A stretch of DNA of 64,000 bases from Anastrepha obliqua (taxonomy: Eukaryota > Arthropoda > Insecta > Diptera > Tephritidae): contig NC_072893.1 of NCBI RefSeq assembly GCF_027943255.1, positions 126,975,784 to 127,039,783 of the forward strand. The letters are read 5' to 3'. Below the pieces are notes generated by a model, which saw only the letters and a list, made by a program, of their open reading frames with translations, did no database searches and was not told the DNA's origin. Positions 25,434 through 38,400 of this stretch are shown in pieces (within the stretch, counting starts at the first letter, position 1; each line of letters opens with the position of its first letter). Position numbers and translations under genes: made by a program.

Positions 25434-25745
25434 TCTAACGCACTCTGGAAAAAAATAATCGATACTCCGAAGGTGTCTAAGTGAACTTAATGAAATCCCA
25501 GGCTATTTAGCTTGGACATCAAAAGTGAATGACTGACTTTGTCGAATATTTTCAAGAAATCAGGGTACACAGCATCAACTTGAAGACGGTTATTAAAAAA
25601 AACGAGGATACAAAATTCTCCAAAAATAACGAAATTAATAACTGCCGGTTTAACAGCCATAAACCGTTTCGGTTGTAGGCGCTCAAATGCTTTACCACAA
25701 AAGATAGTTTCTCCACGTGCTGATGTCCTTGAAGCACTGCTCTTT
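25434..25745 (-). pseudogene. Non-LTR reverse transcriptase fragment (Jockey-like)
   Basis: On the minus strand one frame reads through the start of the RT palm: RFMAVKPAVINFVIFGEFC, then NNRLQVDAVYPDFLKIFDKVSH and SLLMSKLNSLGFH before a TAA. The D-F-x-K-x-F-D-x-V-x-H pattern is RT motif A, whose first Asp is catalytic; the final block is typical of Jockey-type elements. The first catalytic Asp is kept. The YADD-type motif and the domains on either side are not present nearby. The shorter frame 25552-25737 is out of phase with the protein. Confidence 0.7.
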
Positions 25746-27115
25746 TATATTACACGATGCTTTAAATGTAATATAACTATAATAAATATCAATAATAATA
25801 AGTTCGGTTATATAAAAGAGAAAGTTTGGCTAATAGACTTCCAGCGGCAAACTCAGTACACTGGTATAAGTTTCGGTCTAAGGTGAACGGAAGCTTATAG
25901 ATTTTAATTGCACATTTTAAAATCTTAATGGTGGCTATAAACTTTTGCCTGTGATGCACTTGCATCTGTTTTACTTGCTTATATTATGTTGCTAAAGTTT
26001 ACTTTGTGAAAATTTTGTTCTCAGTTTACTAATAATGCAGTCATTGTTGGAATTTGAAAAGACAGACAACTTGAAATTTTAAAAATTCCTTAATCACGAA
26101 ACTACTTAGCAATTATTTGTAAGACTACTTTTCGGTTTAATTACATAGTTTGCAAAACTTACCAGTAATTTCGTTTTATGTAAGTAAGTAATATAAGTAA
26201 TTTAAATTGAGTTTCGTGCAACTTTATTATTACCCCATAATCACTTAAATTTTTATTTCCCTCGGCTTTTCTCTTTAACACTTTTAGTATTGAATATTTT
26301 CACTTGTTTCCTTTTGCATTGCACACTTTTCGGCCTAATCGTGTAATAAAGAAAATTGCCACCTTGCTAGGAATTTACTATTTACTTTAATACCTACCAA
26401 AAAATGCTTTCTCGACTTTTTTAATAGAAAATCTAGCATCTAAAATTAGGCAAACAAATTGGCATATTAAGTTCGCCAGAAAACTTTTCACGTACACTCA
26501 CCTTGTCGAAACCTGAGCAGAGAAAGAGTTGAAATCATTTACAAAACGCAATCAGCCCACAACCTTACCTTCATTTTCATTATTTAACCTTTTTTAAACT
26601 AATTTGCTGACGTGTTCAATTGAGGTTAACAACACGGGTTAGCAATGAAAGTAAACTAGTTTTGTTGTTGGCCCATATTTTTCCGTGAGCTGGCGGAGGC
26701 GAGTAGAAATGGCATGGGTACGAGTACTTGTGTCTGGAAGAGTGATGGAAGGTAGTAGTGATTTTGAAAGAAAGGAAGCCAAATAACGGGGTGGTTATTG
26801 CAGTGGTGAGGAAACAGTGATCTTCAATGTAAAAAGCAGGCGCTCGAAGGTGGCTGCAAGTAGTATTTTAGATATTTTAAATAAACTGTTCCATTGTAGA
26901 TAATAAAACTTAGGCGCTGAGACTTATGCTACCTGAATTAGGTGGAATAGAAAATCCAAGTAGTGGTGTAGAAAGTGTGTATATTTGTACACTATATAAA
27001 CGTGCAAGTAGGATTCTTAGAAAATCTCAATAGGAGGCAAAAACCGGTGTGGAACGTATGTGGAACATATGTGGATTTTATTATGATCTGACTAAATTTT
27101 TCAACTACATTTGTA
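25746..27115. other. Gene-free AT-rich region
   Basis: Nothing coding is recognised. A short GTAA microsatellite lies near 26180-26200. A three-unit 11-bp repeat of TGTGGAAC type lies at about 27047-27076. Confidence 0.6.
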
Positions 27116-27312
27116 TAACTATATAATTGGCGCTTACACATTTTTTTGGGTTTTTGGCCGAGCTTCTTCTCGTATTACTGGAGTTCGTCTCGATGGTTTC
27201 CTGCAAATGGAGGGACCTACAGTTTTAAGTGAACTGCGAACCACACATATTATTTTTTATGAGAAGCTTTTTTCTGGTGGAAATACACTCCTCGGTCTGC
27301 CTAGAAACAGAC
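27116..27312 (-). repeat. tRNA-derived SINE, 5'-truncated copy
   Basis: In reverse orientation this copy shows the family tail (GGCGCCAATTATA type), the GCTCGGCCAAA word, CTGTAGGTCCCTCCATTTG and AGCTTCTCATAAAAAAT. The tRNA-like head with the A and B boxes is missing, which is typical of incomplete reverse transcription. The open frame at 27111-27326 is a chance frame through it. Confidence 0.8.
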
Positions 27313-30300
27313 ACATTTCAAACTGATGAAATTAGAAATCTATGCGTTCCAAGAACTGGACTACGAAATCCATCCTAACTCTAAAATAACTCTGTGATAC
27401 GCGTGTGATCTAAATATTACTAAAATGTTAAATAAACGAAAGTAAAACAAGATTGCTATTTATAGTCGAAAGTCTCCACAGTTCAATAAGCGGTGGTGGA
27501 GGTCGTAAACTGAATTGAAGCTTTCAAGTTTTTTAAACGCATATAAGTAGACAAAGGAGCGGATGAAATTGCGAGTAAACGGCGGATCAATTGAGAAATC
27601 AAAACAAAAAAACCAACTGAAAATGAATAGAAATCTCATGACAAGTTAATGGTTATCGAAAATGTTTACAATTTATAATATAACAGAATTTTATGGCTCA
27701 TAAAATTTGTTTCCCTTTTCATTTTATTTTATACTTTTCGTAAGCATACTTCGAGGCGCATAAAATAGTAGTTGAGCAGCTGGGAGAATGCAGAGTATTG
27801 CTGTTTGGATTTTCTGCTTGATGCGCTTACAAGCGTGCATTACTGGGGTTCTGTCGATGTACGCCTCCCCCCACTTGTGTACTTTAATCCTTGCACCTAC
27901 TCGTAGACGTCCGCCAGCATTACCGTAAGCTGCCAATATTGTGCGCTATTTGACCCATTAAGTGGTTAGTTGAGTGGGAAAAGTAACTTAGCAAAAAATG
28001 AAAATAAGTACGCAATGTTTTTATTGCTGACTGATTTTATGAAATACAGCATAAGCAGGGCATTTAGCCAGAAGTGAGTTTTCAGTGCTGACAAAATATT
28101 TGAAACAAAACAGCAAAAAAAAACTCATACTTGTTTGTAAGCATTTTGATTTTTGTTTGCTAATTAGCGGCTACTAAAAAATCTATGTTTTGAGTAAAAG
28201 CAATATTTAATAAGGTATTGATGACATTATGTTTTTAATCTTACGAGAATGGGTCCAAGTTACTTTGAAGCGGGGTGGTAGGCAATTCGTATAAACAATT
28301 ATTTCCTTTGAAACTCGATGGTACGCCAACTGTGGGTCAAAAAGCTAGGTATACGCCTTGTTGAGCTTCCAATGTTTTTTGGTAGCTATGTTCCGCAATA
28401 GTAAGAAAAACTAGGTTTTGTTTTTTAAACTTATATTTTACAATTTACTCTAATTTTGCGTGGCCGTGTTTACAAAAAGTTGAACTGCTAATGTAAAAAC
28501 ATATATGTATATATATGTGCATATGTAACTGCATTAGGCTAGCGAAAAGAGAAGCAATGCTAAGCAAATGCCTGCGTATGCTTTGTATACTTGTATGTCG
28601 TTAAGCAAAAGAGAATATAGTAAGGAATGTATGAAAATAATAAATAATATAACATAACATTTTAAGGTGCCCAGCTTCTGGCAGAAATTATAAATATTGG
28701 CTATAATTAAGAAATTAGTTTGTAGATTGTGGAACGGGATTAGCTGCGAATATTTCTCAAAACTGCGTCTTTTGAGTTTTTAACCATATAAAATAATTAA
28801 TGGGATTAGAAATATGCGGAATGCGTGTATATTGTGTTTGCAAAACAACTGTATCTTTCTGTAGCATGGTTTATCGCTTAAATTGAGAGTTTTACGTGGA
28901 ATGGAGGTGATAACTTTTGATAGAAAAAGGTTTTTTATTATAGCATCAAGAAATCTTCAAGCAAGAAAACAGAAAGTTGTAAAATTTAATGAGTATTAAT
29001 TGAAAATATACACTAAATTGAATTAGGTACAAAAAAAAACAAAAATTTGTAGAAACGAAAAAATAGTAGAAACGAAACTGAATAACAGCAGTTCTTCATA
29101 CAACACTGGACTGCGTTTTATTTTTCCTTTCATTTTCCGCTGCTTTTCTACACTTTTACCGCGAAAGTATTCGTCCGATGTGCATTTGCGCCCGTGAGCG
29201 CTTAGCCATAGATAACAGCCAAATACTTTATTATAAAAGAAAGAAGAATAATGTAAAGAAATAAGAAATGTGTTGAAATGAAAGTGAATTTATAACTTTA
29301 TTTCTATTTGTACAGCTGAAATGTATGTAGCAGGAGAAAATTAAAATAAAAAAATATGCAAGTTAAAACAGCAAACTAGAAAAAAGCAAGGTAAAAATCA
29401 TAACAAACTTGTGCTGAAAAAAATAGAGAAATAAAAACCTCCAAAATTGTATAATAGTATAAAAACTTTCATGCTTAATTAGATTGCTTCTTCTAGTACA
29501 TTTAAATTTTGTTAAATAAACCAAGGTACAATTTCGTAAGTTGTAGTTGAATTTATTTTGGTGTAGAATATTAACGAGGCATACGAGAGTTCCGGAAGCA
29601 CTTCTTTCGCAATCTAAATGCAATGAATATGATAACTGCCCAATTGGAATTATGTGGAATGTACGCAAAAGTTCCTGTGAAAAGTAGGAGGAGACTGAGT
29701 GTATGCCACAGATTTCAAATATATAAAAACATGTGTGGAACGCATGTGGACTGCATGTGGAACATAATTTATTTTTATTATATTTGACTTACTTTTCTCC
29801 ATAAGTACCTTTCAAGGGAACCTAATGCTGCTAATTGTATGTCGAATTCCCATTTTTACCGTTGTTTCCTTTTGTAAAATTGTGCATATACATATGCACT
29901 ATACTCGTACATGTAAAGTACTTGCTAAAGCTCAAGTACGCACTCATAGAAGATCACGTAAAATTTAATAGCAGAAATTCTACCTCCCCTCTAAAGCTGA
30001 GTTGTACTGCGAGTATATGCATTTACACATGCGTGCATGTATGTGTGTAAGCTAAAAATAATATTTTCTTTATATTTTGCATGCGTTCATGAATAAAAAC
30101 TAAAGCAGCTGCTTTACGCTTTAACATAATTTTTCACTTCCGATTTGTAAACAAGACACATTTACGGCCACGAAAACGTGCCTCACTACATACGCAATAT
30201 AACATACCAACTTACTCACTTCTGTATACGTTTAAGTGATGTTGAAAGCATGCCAAATACATACTGGTATTCGAAAGGATAAAGCATACTGGCAAGCAAG

Positions 30301-31255
30301 TATGCCACGCAAGTAGCTGTGTTGCTTGCTTTTAATGCCGCAGGCGAAAAATTCGAAATATAAATCCTTTAAAATATATTTATATAGCACACCTTGGTTT
30401 ATGTTCTTCGACCTTTCTTTTTTCATCATCCATCCCTCAGGCTGTAGCACAAAATCGAGTTTAAAACGCCGGAAGTTATGAAACTGAATTAAGTAGCAGC
30501 ATATTTTTGTTTTCATTCACATAACTTACTCTCCTTCCTTCCTGCCTGAATGTATGCGTTGCTTACACACTTTTGCTTTTCGTTTGCCATATCCGCATAC
30601 GTTTTCAATATGTGAGTTTTTTGCGTTGTCTGTCCTTGACGACCTTTTTATAATGGTATTTTCAACTTCGTTTTGCCTGTATGCATATGCATTTTACGAC
30701 CTCGAGGTTGTAGCCTTTTGTTTCTTTGATTTACATATATACAAACATATGTACATACATTTATCTCATATTTTAAGTTTGTTTACATAAATCATAAAGG
30801 GTGGAGGCAGAGACCAATGAAAAGAGCAGTTTAAAAAATTAAAAGCAAATGCATTAAAATGGGCAGCATTTGCAGTTCACTGCACCCTTCATTTTCACCA
30901 CTCAGCCTGCTTGAGCTTAAGCGAATTTTTACAAAGCAAAAATTTTTATGGATTAGGAATTTTTCGGGCATAATTAATTCGACAGAAGACTGACTGCGCG
31001 TTTTAATAGATATGCGTATGTTGCATATTCAAATAGTTTTGTTTGAAGGTTACTGCTTTTTGTACGCATATGTATGCATAAATATACATATTAGTCATAA
31101 TTCTGCTTGTGTTTTATAACTTTTATTCCATTTTAAGCACGAAATGATTTGCACACCAACGAAATTAAAGAAGAGCACCAAAATTTTATCCAGCTTACAC
31201 ATGAGTGCTTCTAACTGTGCTAAGTATTAAAAAAAACTACTTGAGGCAGATTGAT
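27313..31255. other. Gene-free region with 11-bp repeat clusters
   Basis: No coding remnant is recognised. It holds an isolated copy of the core seen in the 7-kb array (about 27744) and a three-unit 11-bp repeat at 29733-29764. A more GC-balanced block at 28230-28420 could be an unidentified repeat. Confidence 0.55.
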
Positions 31256-32074
31256 AAAAAATAATTTGTGGATGGTGTGTGGATTGTGACTGTAAAACTC
31301 GATAAACAGTCTTGGAGTGCTATACAACTTCTTAAACGTAGATCTAACAAGAAAAAAGTGTGGATCCTATGTGGATCGTAAACAAAAATTGCAAAATTTT
31401 TCTTGCAGTGCTTTTTGTGCTACATAGGTAAAACAAACACTTCGATCTGCGCAATCGGAATAAAGAGAAAATCCGAAATTTCAGAAATATTACCTGAACT
31501 GAATTCACAAAATGGGTGTTCTAAATTCGCTAGTTTAGAAACTATATAAAAATATAAACATATACTTCAACTAATATGCCCCCGACTATACTCCTCTGAA
31601 TGTTACCTATTGCTATGCAAAAATATTTATGATATACTTTTTAACGAATTTCCCATCAGCTTATTTTTTGAACATACCCATTTTCTATCTTCATATATAC
31701 AAACAGACATATGTACCTATATGGATATCTACGGGACGATCACTCTGCAGCATGCTGATGTTTGTGCATCAATTTTCCTTTTCCCGCCCTTACTCGCCAA
31801 TGTTATCCTTTTTCACTTCAATGGAAAAATATGTTCGTATCGAACCTCTGTGCTACGAATTAATATGTTTGTAAAGTACATCAAAATATGTAACTGTGTA
31901 TTGTGTATGACATGCAAAAATCCTCAAAATAATTGAAATTCGCGTTTTACAGCTGCGTAACTGTAGCGAAGCATGTCTCCCTACCTAGATGAGGGGCGCA
32001 TAAAATTAGCCCAGTAGGAAAATATCTTCGGTTTAAAATGTTAGCGAAGTTCAGGTGGTTACAGAGAAGATGAT

Positions 32075-32240
32075 TTTAGAAATAAAGAATTTGCAAGCCT
32101 AGCGTTGTTAAATGTAAAGTTTTATATATGGAGCATATGTGGAATGTATGTGGAGCGTTAACGATATATGCAGAAATAAGAGGTTTTCAAGCCTAACGTT
32201 GTTAAATGTAAAGTTTTATATGGAACATATGTGGAATCTT
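32075..32240. repeat. Local ~93-bp tandem duplication
   Basis: The phrase AAGCCTAGCGTTGTTAAATG followed by TAAAGTTTTATAT appears at about 32095. It recurs at about 32188 with one change (AACG for AGCG). Each copy is preceded by AGAAATAA and followed by a TATGTGGA 11-bp repeat cluster. Confidence 0.75.
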
Positions 32241-35200
32241 ATCTATTCAAATATGTTGTTAAATGCAAAATAGACACACTGATCGTAAACTTTTTGTGGA
32301 ACTTATGTGGATGATATTCAAAAGTAGTAATTTCATTATTTGCTGTGCATACATAAACTTAATTTATAAATTTGTAATTATTATTTTTTCTTTTATATAC
32401 ATACTTTTTCTATATATATAATGTATATACAAGTTCCTAGGCATTTCTGCTGCGTGTGTTTGTGTGCGTTTAGCATCTGTCGACTATCCCTATTGACCTC
32501 TCTGTGTGCCACTTACGTGTCGCAAAAACGAAAAACAATATTGACAACCGCAAATTTTTGCCACTACTTGGCATTGCAAAACAAGGCAAAAAGTAAGCGC
32601 AGAGACGCGCTGCAAAATGAATTTGCATATCGCGTAAAGAGCTGCAGAGTAGCTAGCAGCGCACACGCAACAACTGAGACGTCTACTGGAGTGAAAAGAG
32701 GGCGAGGGTCAATATTGAAATATGTTCATGAAAAATTCAAAATGTAATATAGATAACTCGTGGCATTGCGGTTTGAGTCAAGTGTAAGATGTTTGAGTTT
32801 AACGAGGTGTTGAGTGGGTGATAGAATGTTTTAACTTAAGGCAATATTTATGAGTTCTATTTTAAGTTGTGAAAAAGATGTACTATGTCGCCGTAAATTG
32901 TTAAAAGTGTTTTGTGTGAATTTTTTTTTTCTTGTATACTTTGAATGGCAATTTATCGCATTTAACTGGTTTTTAAATAGGGTAGAGATAAAAATTGCAC
33001 TGGTGGATTGACTGTCAACACTTTCGTAAATACGTCAGTGTAGTAAATACAAGTCCTTTCATGTTAACTTTTATTACATTAAGGCTAATAAACACTCTCA
33101 GCATATAAAAACTGTGTTTAATGTGATCTCTCTAATCTCCCTAATTATCTTCATCTAACATTCATATTTGTTCTTTTATACATTTTCTGCCATTTTCACT
33201 CACTCTGTTTTTACACACTTATCCTTAATCTTTTGCTGTTGCTCATCTTTTCCCTCTTTATCCACACTAACTACTTTGTAATCACAAACTTTTTGAACCC
33301 TTTTTTCTCGCTGTCTCACTTAGCACAAACTTTCCTCACGATGGTATTACTGCCGTATTAAGCATTACACTTTTTCCGCTTTGATGTTGACTTTGTCTCA
33401 CAAAATTCTTTCTTTCACTTGCGCTTTTAATCCTTTGACTTACTCATTTTTTATATACGAAAAAGTACACAAGTGTGTAAATTTGTTTAATTAAAAAGTG
33501 TTTCTTCCTCGAAAGAGGGGACCTAACTTAATGAAGATGAAAATGAAATTTTAGCGCGGCTAAAATTGTCTCACAGATAGCTATAGCCTGATTTCGGACA
33601 CCCTTTAGAGCAAAAACTAATAAACAGTTTGACGAAAGATGTCTGTTACTCTGAATTTTCATTTGAATTTACACTACGAGTAGTTACTTCAGTAGTTACT
33701 TCAATAGAATAGTTTTTAAACAAAGCTGAAACTCTCTCATCATGTTATGATTTACTTATAAAATATTTCAGCCCCATGTTGCTAAGGGTGTAATGAATAA
33801 TATCACATTATGTGAATGTTTCACGCCTCCGCTAAAACTCTTGTTGTCGATTTTTTTGTTAACGAAAACATCATCAAAGTCTACTTCCAGTTATTTCTAA
33901 AATGTTGCTGCAACATGTTGCAAAGATTTGTTGCTGAACATGCCAAGTTTTAAAATGTTGCTTCATATCTACAGTAATATCAATACATTATTATTATTAT
34001 TTCCCATTAAAATTTCGTCAAAGTAATGTAATGGATCGCTTCAAATGTTGCCAACATTTTTTTCTATAGGAAATTTGAAGATTTTAATGTATTTATATAC
34101 ATAAGTATGAGAGCATCTCACTTTATAATTTCTATTTTTTTGCTGAGGCAATAGTTTGCAAACCTCTTCTCAAGTGTTATGGCTAAATACGGGTAACACT
34201 TTTTGGATAGAAGTTTTAAAGATAATAATATCTTCGTAAATAAATTTAATTTTAAATAAAGTTGAAGAGCTCCTTTACTTTTGGCCTAAGTGCGCCACAG
34301 GTGGTAGCTAATGCGACCTAGACTATTGAAATGTATTTATGTTTGAAAAGAATGCAGTGACATGTTGTTGACGGTATGGTTTATGACGGTATGGTCAATC
34401 ACCCTATCGGAAGATCTATTACTTTTGCAAATGACGTCAATCATATTTGAGACATGTGTATTAGACAGCTGCAATAAACGAATAAACAAGCAAAGTTTAA
34501 AAAAAGATGTCCATTGCTCAAAATATTTGTTTTTATTTGGTAAACTAATATTCCAAAACAAAATTGATGACTAATTTTACGCCACTTTGTATTTTTAAGT
34601 ATATTCTGCGACAAACTGGGACAAAAAAAATATAAGAATGTAATGATATAGTAATTTGGAAGAAAAGGAAATGTAGAATATTGAACCACCTGCCGTTCAA
34701 TACCCTGAACATCAGCATTTTTTTGCAGTTTATTAACCTGACTTCATATCAAATTAATCAAAATTATTTGGGAAAAACTCGCATAAAACTTCATTTACCA
34801 TTAATATTGTCTTTAGGCGTATCATAAAATTTAATGCCGCATATTTTTGTACAACAACTTATCCCACTATTTTTCACCCAAGTGAACCACTTAATCATTT
34901 AATAGAGTCGATAGAGGATTGAATTAATATTTCTCAGAAAATTTTAGTAGGTGAGGAGAAACACGAAAACAATCCGTTATCACACAAAAAAGGACACCAT
35001 TACTTTGTGTATATATTTTTTTGAGTAAATCATTGCACTAAGTTCACGTTTCACGTGAAATGGCTGTCAAAACTCATACGTATTGCATTGCAGTGAAATA
35101 TGCGTGAAATTTTCTATGAATCTCATGGCAGAGGAGTACTTAGTTCACGCCGAGAAAACACGGTACAGCAACATGTTGCCAGGAACATTTTTCACACCTA

Positions 35201-35680
35201 TTTAGAACGCACATCTCATTTAAAATTGCGCAAAAACGAACAGTTCATTTGCGAGAGAATATCCTTAGTTCGAATACCCCGAAAATATGACATTTTTAAG
35301 CGAAATTTCTCAACAAAGAGTGTAAGTAAATCTTCTTCATATTTTTTTGTGTCCACACATATCAAATTAATTTGTATAAAAATAATTTTCTTACCAAAAT
35401 TTGCTAACCGTTTCTGAAGAGATGCTCATGAATTTGGCGTTCTTTCTCATTTGAGAATATAAGGTTGCTAGCAAGCTTTATTTTGTTTGCCAAAAAATGT
35501 TCTGGTCTTGCCAATAAACTCTTGCTAATCTTTAATAAATCGTTACCTTGCGGACAATTCGTAGATGCTTCGAAAGTTATTTCTATCACATATTTTATAG
35601 ATAAGTGATGGAAATAAAAACGACAACGAGAGCTACCGGCTTATTTCCAAACTTGCAAGGGTTTCAAAGCTCTTTTAGTA
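32241..35680. other. Gene-free AT-rich region
   Basis: Frames such as 32421-32747 and 35100-35417 have no motif. Structural curiosities are a 21-bp hairpin at 33547-33567 and the palindrome TTTCACGTGAAA at 35049-35060. Two copies of GCAACATGTTGC lie at 33910-33921 and 35168-35179. Confidence 0.55.
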
Positions 35681-35760
35681 TAGGCAGGTAGGTAGGTGTA
35701 CTGGTTGAAGTACTGGACTGACACTCCGCAAGTAGCACTAAAGCGCCGGCTGTAGATATA
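35681..35760. repeat. GTAGGTAGGT-headed dispersed repeat, copy 1
   Basis: The block begins GGCAGGTAGGTAGGTGTACT and contains CAAGTAGCACTAAAGCGCCG. A second copy with the same order of words lies at 54464-54535. It is probably the end of an unidentified transposable element. Confidence 0.5.
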
Positions 35761-37305
35761 GCCAGCCAGAGCTGTTGATGTAGGTGTGCGTCACTAATTT
35801 AGAAGAAGTGTACAAAATAGAAAAAATATACTTTCAGTCTGCTTTATTTTCGATATTATAAATGGGACAGTCGTCTTTACTCTTACAGCGCATAAATTTT
35901 ACGTGAGAAATGTTGAGGCATTTTGTTTGGTAAAAAAAATGAGAGCCCACTCACTAGGCATAACTGTGGCTTTCTGCATTCCATAGAGAGTCACTTGCTT
36001 AGAGGTATAAAATAACTGGGAATTAAATATTTGTGTTTGTATACAAGTGGAATATGTATTTCAGCAGCAAAGGTTTCTAGATATCAACCTCAAAAGTATA
36101 ATTTGAAAAAACAATTTTTTGATGTTTACTGGGAGAAACGACTTTATTTTTGTAAATGAAATAATAATTTAAATGAAAGTATTTCTTCATGTAAGCGGTA
36201 TCGTTAAAACAATATTTACATGAATATAATATAATATTGCATGCAACAAACAGGATTACTTTGATTTCATAATCGCTCAGGGCATTTTAGCAGCTTAGTC
36301 TTATATTTCGCAAGTAAGTAAATTAAATGCGAAGAATTTATTATTTAAATATGAAGTTGTAGGATATTTGATTTCAAGTTATTTGTTCGTAAGTATTTTG
36401 TGTGAGGTTAAAACCGTAATAAATTGTCAATTAATAAAATCATGGACAAAGTTTTAAGTTTCAATGATTTTCCAGCACAGAAACTATTTGCATAGAAAGC
36501 AATTAAGATTTCATTTTGTTAGCTTTGTTAGCACATGCGAAAGTAATAGAAATATTTTTGCATACCAAAATAAATTGTTTTCTAGCTGATGCAATAATTT
36601 TCACGTATTATATTTCAAAGATTTTTACCGGATGTGAATTTTCTACGAAAGAAAATTTTCTGATTTGTAAATATGTTGATAATTGGGTGCAAGTTGAGAT
36701 GAAAAGAAAATTTTGCATTTAATGCTACATCTCATAACTGCAAATAGTGTGTAGTTTGGAACAATTAGTGTTTGAAATTCTCCAAAAGAGTTAGAAGTCA
36801 TATGAGTATAAATAAAAATTAAAAACATCGATCACTTTTGATTGAAAGAAATTTCTAAAACGGGCCACACATTCCAAAATAATTACTCCAAGGCACACAT
36901 AATGCTTAATTAAATTGAAAAGGTTTTTTTCTAAATTTGTGATTATGAGTTTTGAAGAGCTATAAAAATACTTTTATACTTTACGCCAGCTAATATGCAG
37001 GAAATGGAGTTTGATAGGCCACGCTCTTGGAAGCTTAGCCGGCCAAAGAACATCTAGAAAATATTCATTCAGCATATCTTATCCTCAATAAATACAAGCT
37101 GGGACAATGCTAAGACGATAGCATCTAACCGCGTACGTTGTAGAGGCCACATGCTCCTCAAAGGGTAACCAGGAGAAAAAATAAATAAAAAATACGATGT
37201 AATATATAATTTTAATCACGGTTAAATTTTCTCAAACAATCTCTAAAGAAGGCTTTACCAGCATGTCGACAAACTACTCTTAACTTTAAAGTACATTTCA
37301 TCTAA
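35761..37305. other. Gene-free AT-rich region
   Basis: No coding remnant. The block 37000-37180 is less AT-rich but unrecognised. Confidence 0.55.
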
Positions 37306-38260
37306 CGTGTGATTTTTTGGCTACTATCTTTTTAAACAGTTGGTTTAAACAGCTGACGCACGTTTCGTGTTTTGTTTCACTGTCAAACATTTTCAGTTTG
37401 GTCTATAATTTAACCATGAATCGTCTTACAAACGAACAACGATTGCAAAACATTGAATTTTATTATAAAAATGCGTGTTCTGTTAAGAAAGTTTATTGAG
37501 TGATTCTTCCATTTTATGGTCAGTTTAATCGACTCACTGAAGCGGCTATTCGAGCTATTGCGACTAAATTTAGAACCAAACATTATTGGACATATAACCA
37601 CCAACACGCTTACGTAAAGTGCGAACTGAAGAAAATATCGCAGCTATATCGGCCAGTGTTATTGATGACCATCAATTATCGATTCGTCCGTTCGCAGCAA
37701 TTGGGCCTCTGTTACTCAACAACGTGGAAAATTTTGCGATAGGATTTCGGTGTGAAGCATTTCAAAATACAGCTAGTGCAAAAATTGAAGCCGAACGACC
37801 TACCACAACGCATAGTTTTTGGTGAATGGGCTCTTGGAAAGTTGGCCGAAGATCCAGTTTTTTATCGAAAAATTATGTTCAGTGACGAAGCTTAGTTTTG
37901 GATCAGTGGGTACGTAAATAAGCAGAATTGTCGATTTTGGAGTGAAGATCAGCCAGAAGAATTGCAAGAGCTACCAATGGGAGGCGAGTTCGGTGAACAT
38001 TTTATTTCACGTTCGGGACCTGTCAATTGGCCACCCAGATCGTGCGATATTACACCGAAGCATTGGAAGGAGTATGCCAAAATTGGACTAAGCGGATGGA
38101 CCATTTGAAGCGCAGTCGCGGTCAACATTTGCATGAAATAATCTTCAAACATTAAATTATATGGACTGTACTATCGATTTAAATAAAAATTTCATGCACT
38201 TTTCTGAAATTTCCTTGTGTTTTTTTGAAAAACTTTTCTATAGCTCTTCAAAAATCACCT
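37306..38260 (+). mobile_element. Internally deleted Tc1/mariner-superfamily transposon
   Basis: Short inverted ends are visible: GTGATTTTT after 37308, and its complement AAAAATCAC near 38250-38259. Between them is a broken transposase with start ATG at 37416. It is about 955 bp long, against roughly 1.3-1.5 kb if its missing coding parts are added, so it is a deletion derivative. Exact ends and target duplication are uncertain because the inverted match is only about 10 bp. Confidence 0.75.
37416..38155 (+). pseudogene. Tc1/mariner-superfamily transposase pseudogene
   Basis: DDE transposase remnant. The frame from ATG 37416 reads NRLTNEQRLQNIEFYY and is stopped by TGA at 37498-37500. It stays in phase through FYGQFNRLTEAAIRAI, part of the helix-turn-helix region. 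After a frameshift come RTEENIAAISAS and DDHQLSIR, and then QLGLCYSTTWKILR after a second. KLAEDPVFYRKIMFSDEA carries the first catalytic Asp (37884-37886); TAG follows two codons later. After ELPM (about 37979) the sequence jumps to GEFGEHF, losing the second catalytic Asp. After CDITP (about 38056) it jumps again to a C-terminal block HLKRSRGQHLHEIIFKH and a stop, losing the third. The gene could not make an active enzyme. The superfamily is clear; the exact family is not. Confidence 0.85.
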
Positions 38261-38282
38261 GTTTATATCCTGTTGTGCTTAC

Positions 38283-38400
38283 TTCCTATTGGTTTTTTGG
38301 CCGAGCTCTTACTCTAATTTTGGGGATTGGGTGTTGAACGGGACCGTATTTTTGATGCTTAGAGTTCACATTTTAATAAAATATCTGTCATTTTCGAACT
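38283..38400 (-). repeat. Possible degenerate SINE copy
   Basis: Read on the minus strand it contains AGAGTAAGAGCTCGGCCAAA and CGGTCCCGTTCAAC, which resemble the body of the SINE family, but the remaining landmarks are too diverged to align by eye. Confidence 0.35.

Noticed and set aside
36950..36990. GAAGAGCTAT word resembling the end of the Tc1-like element
   Set aside because: Match is only about 10 bases, with no extension and no partner end.
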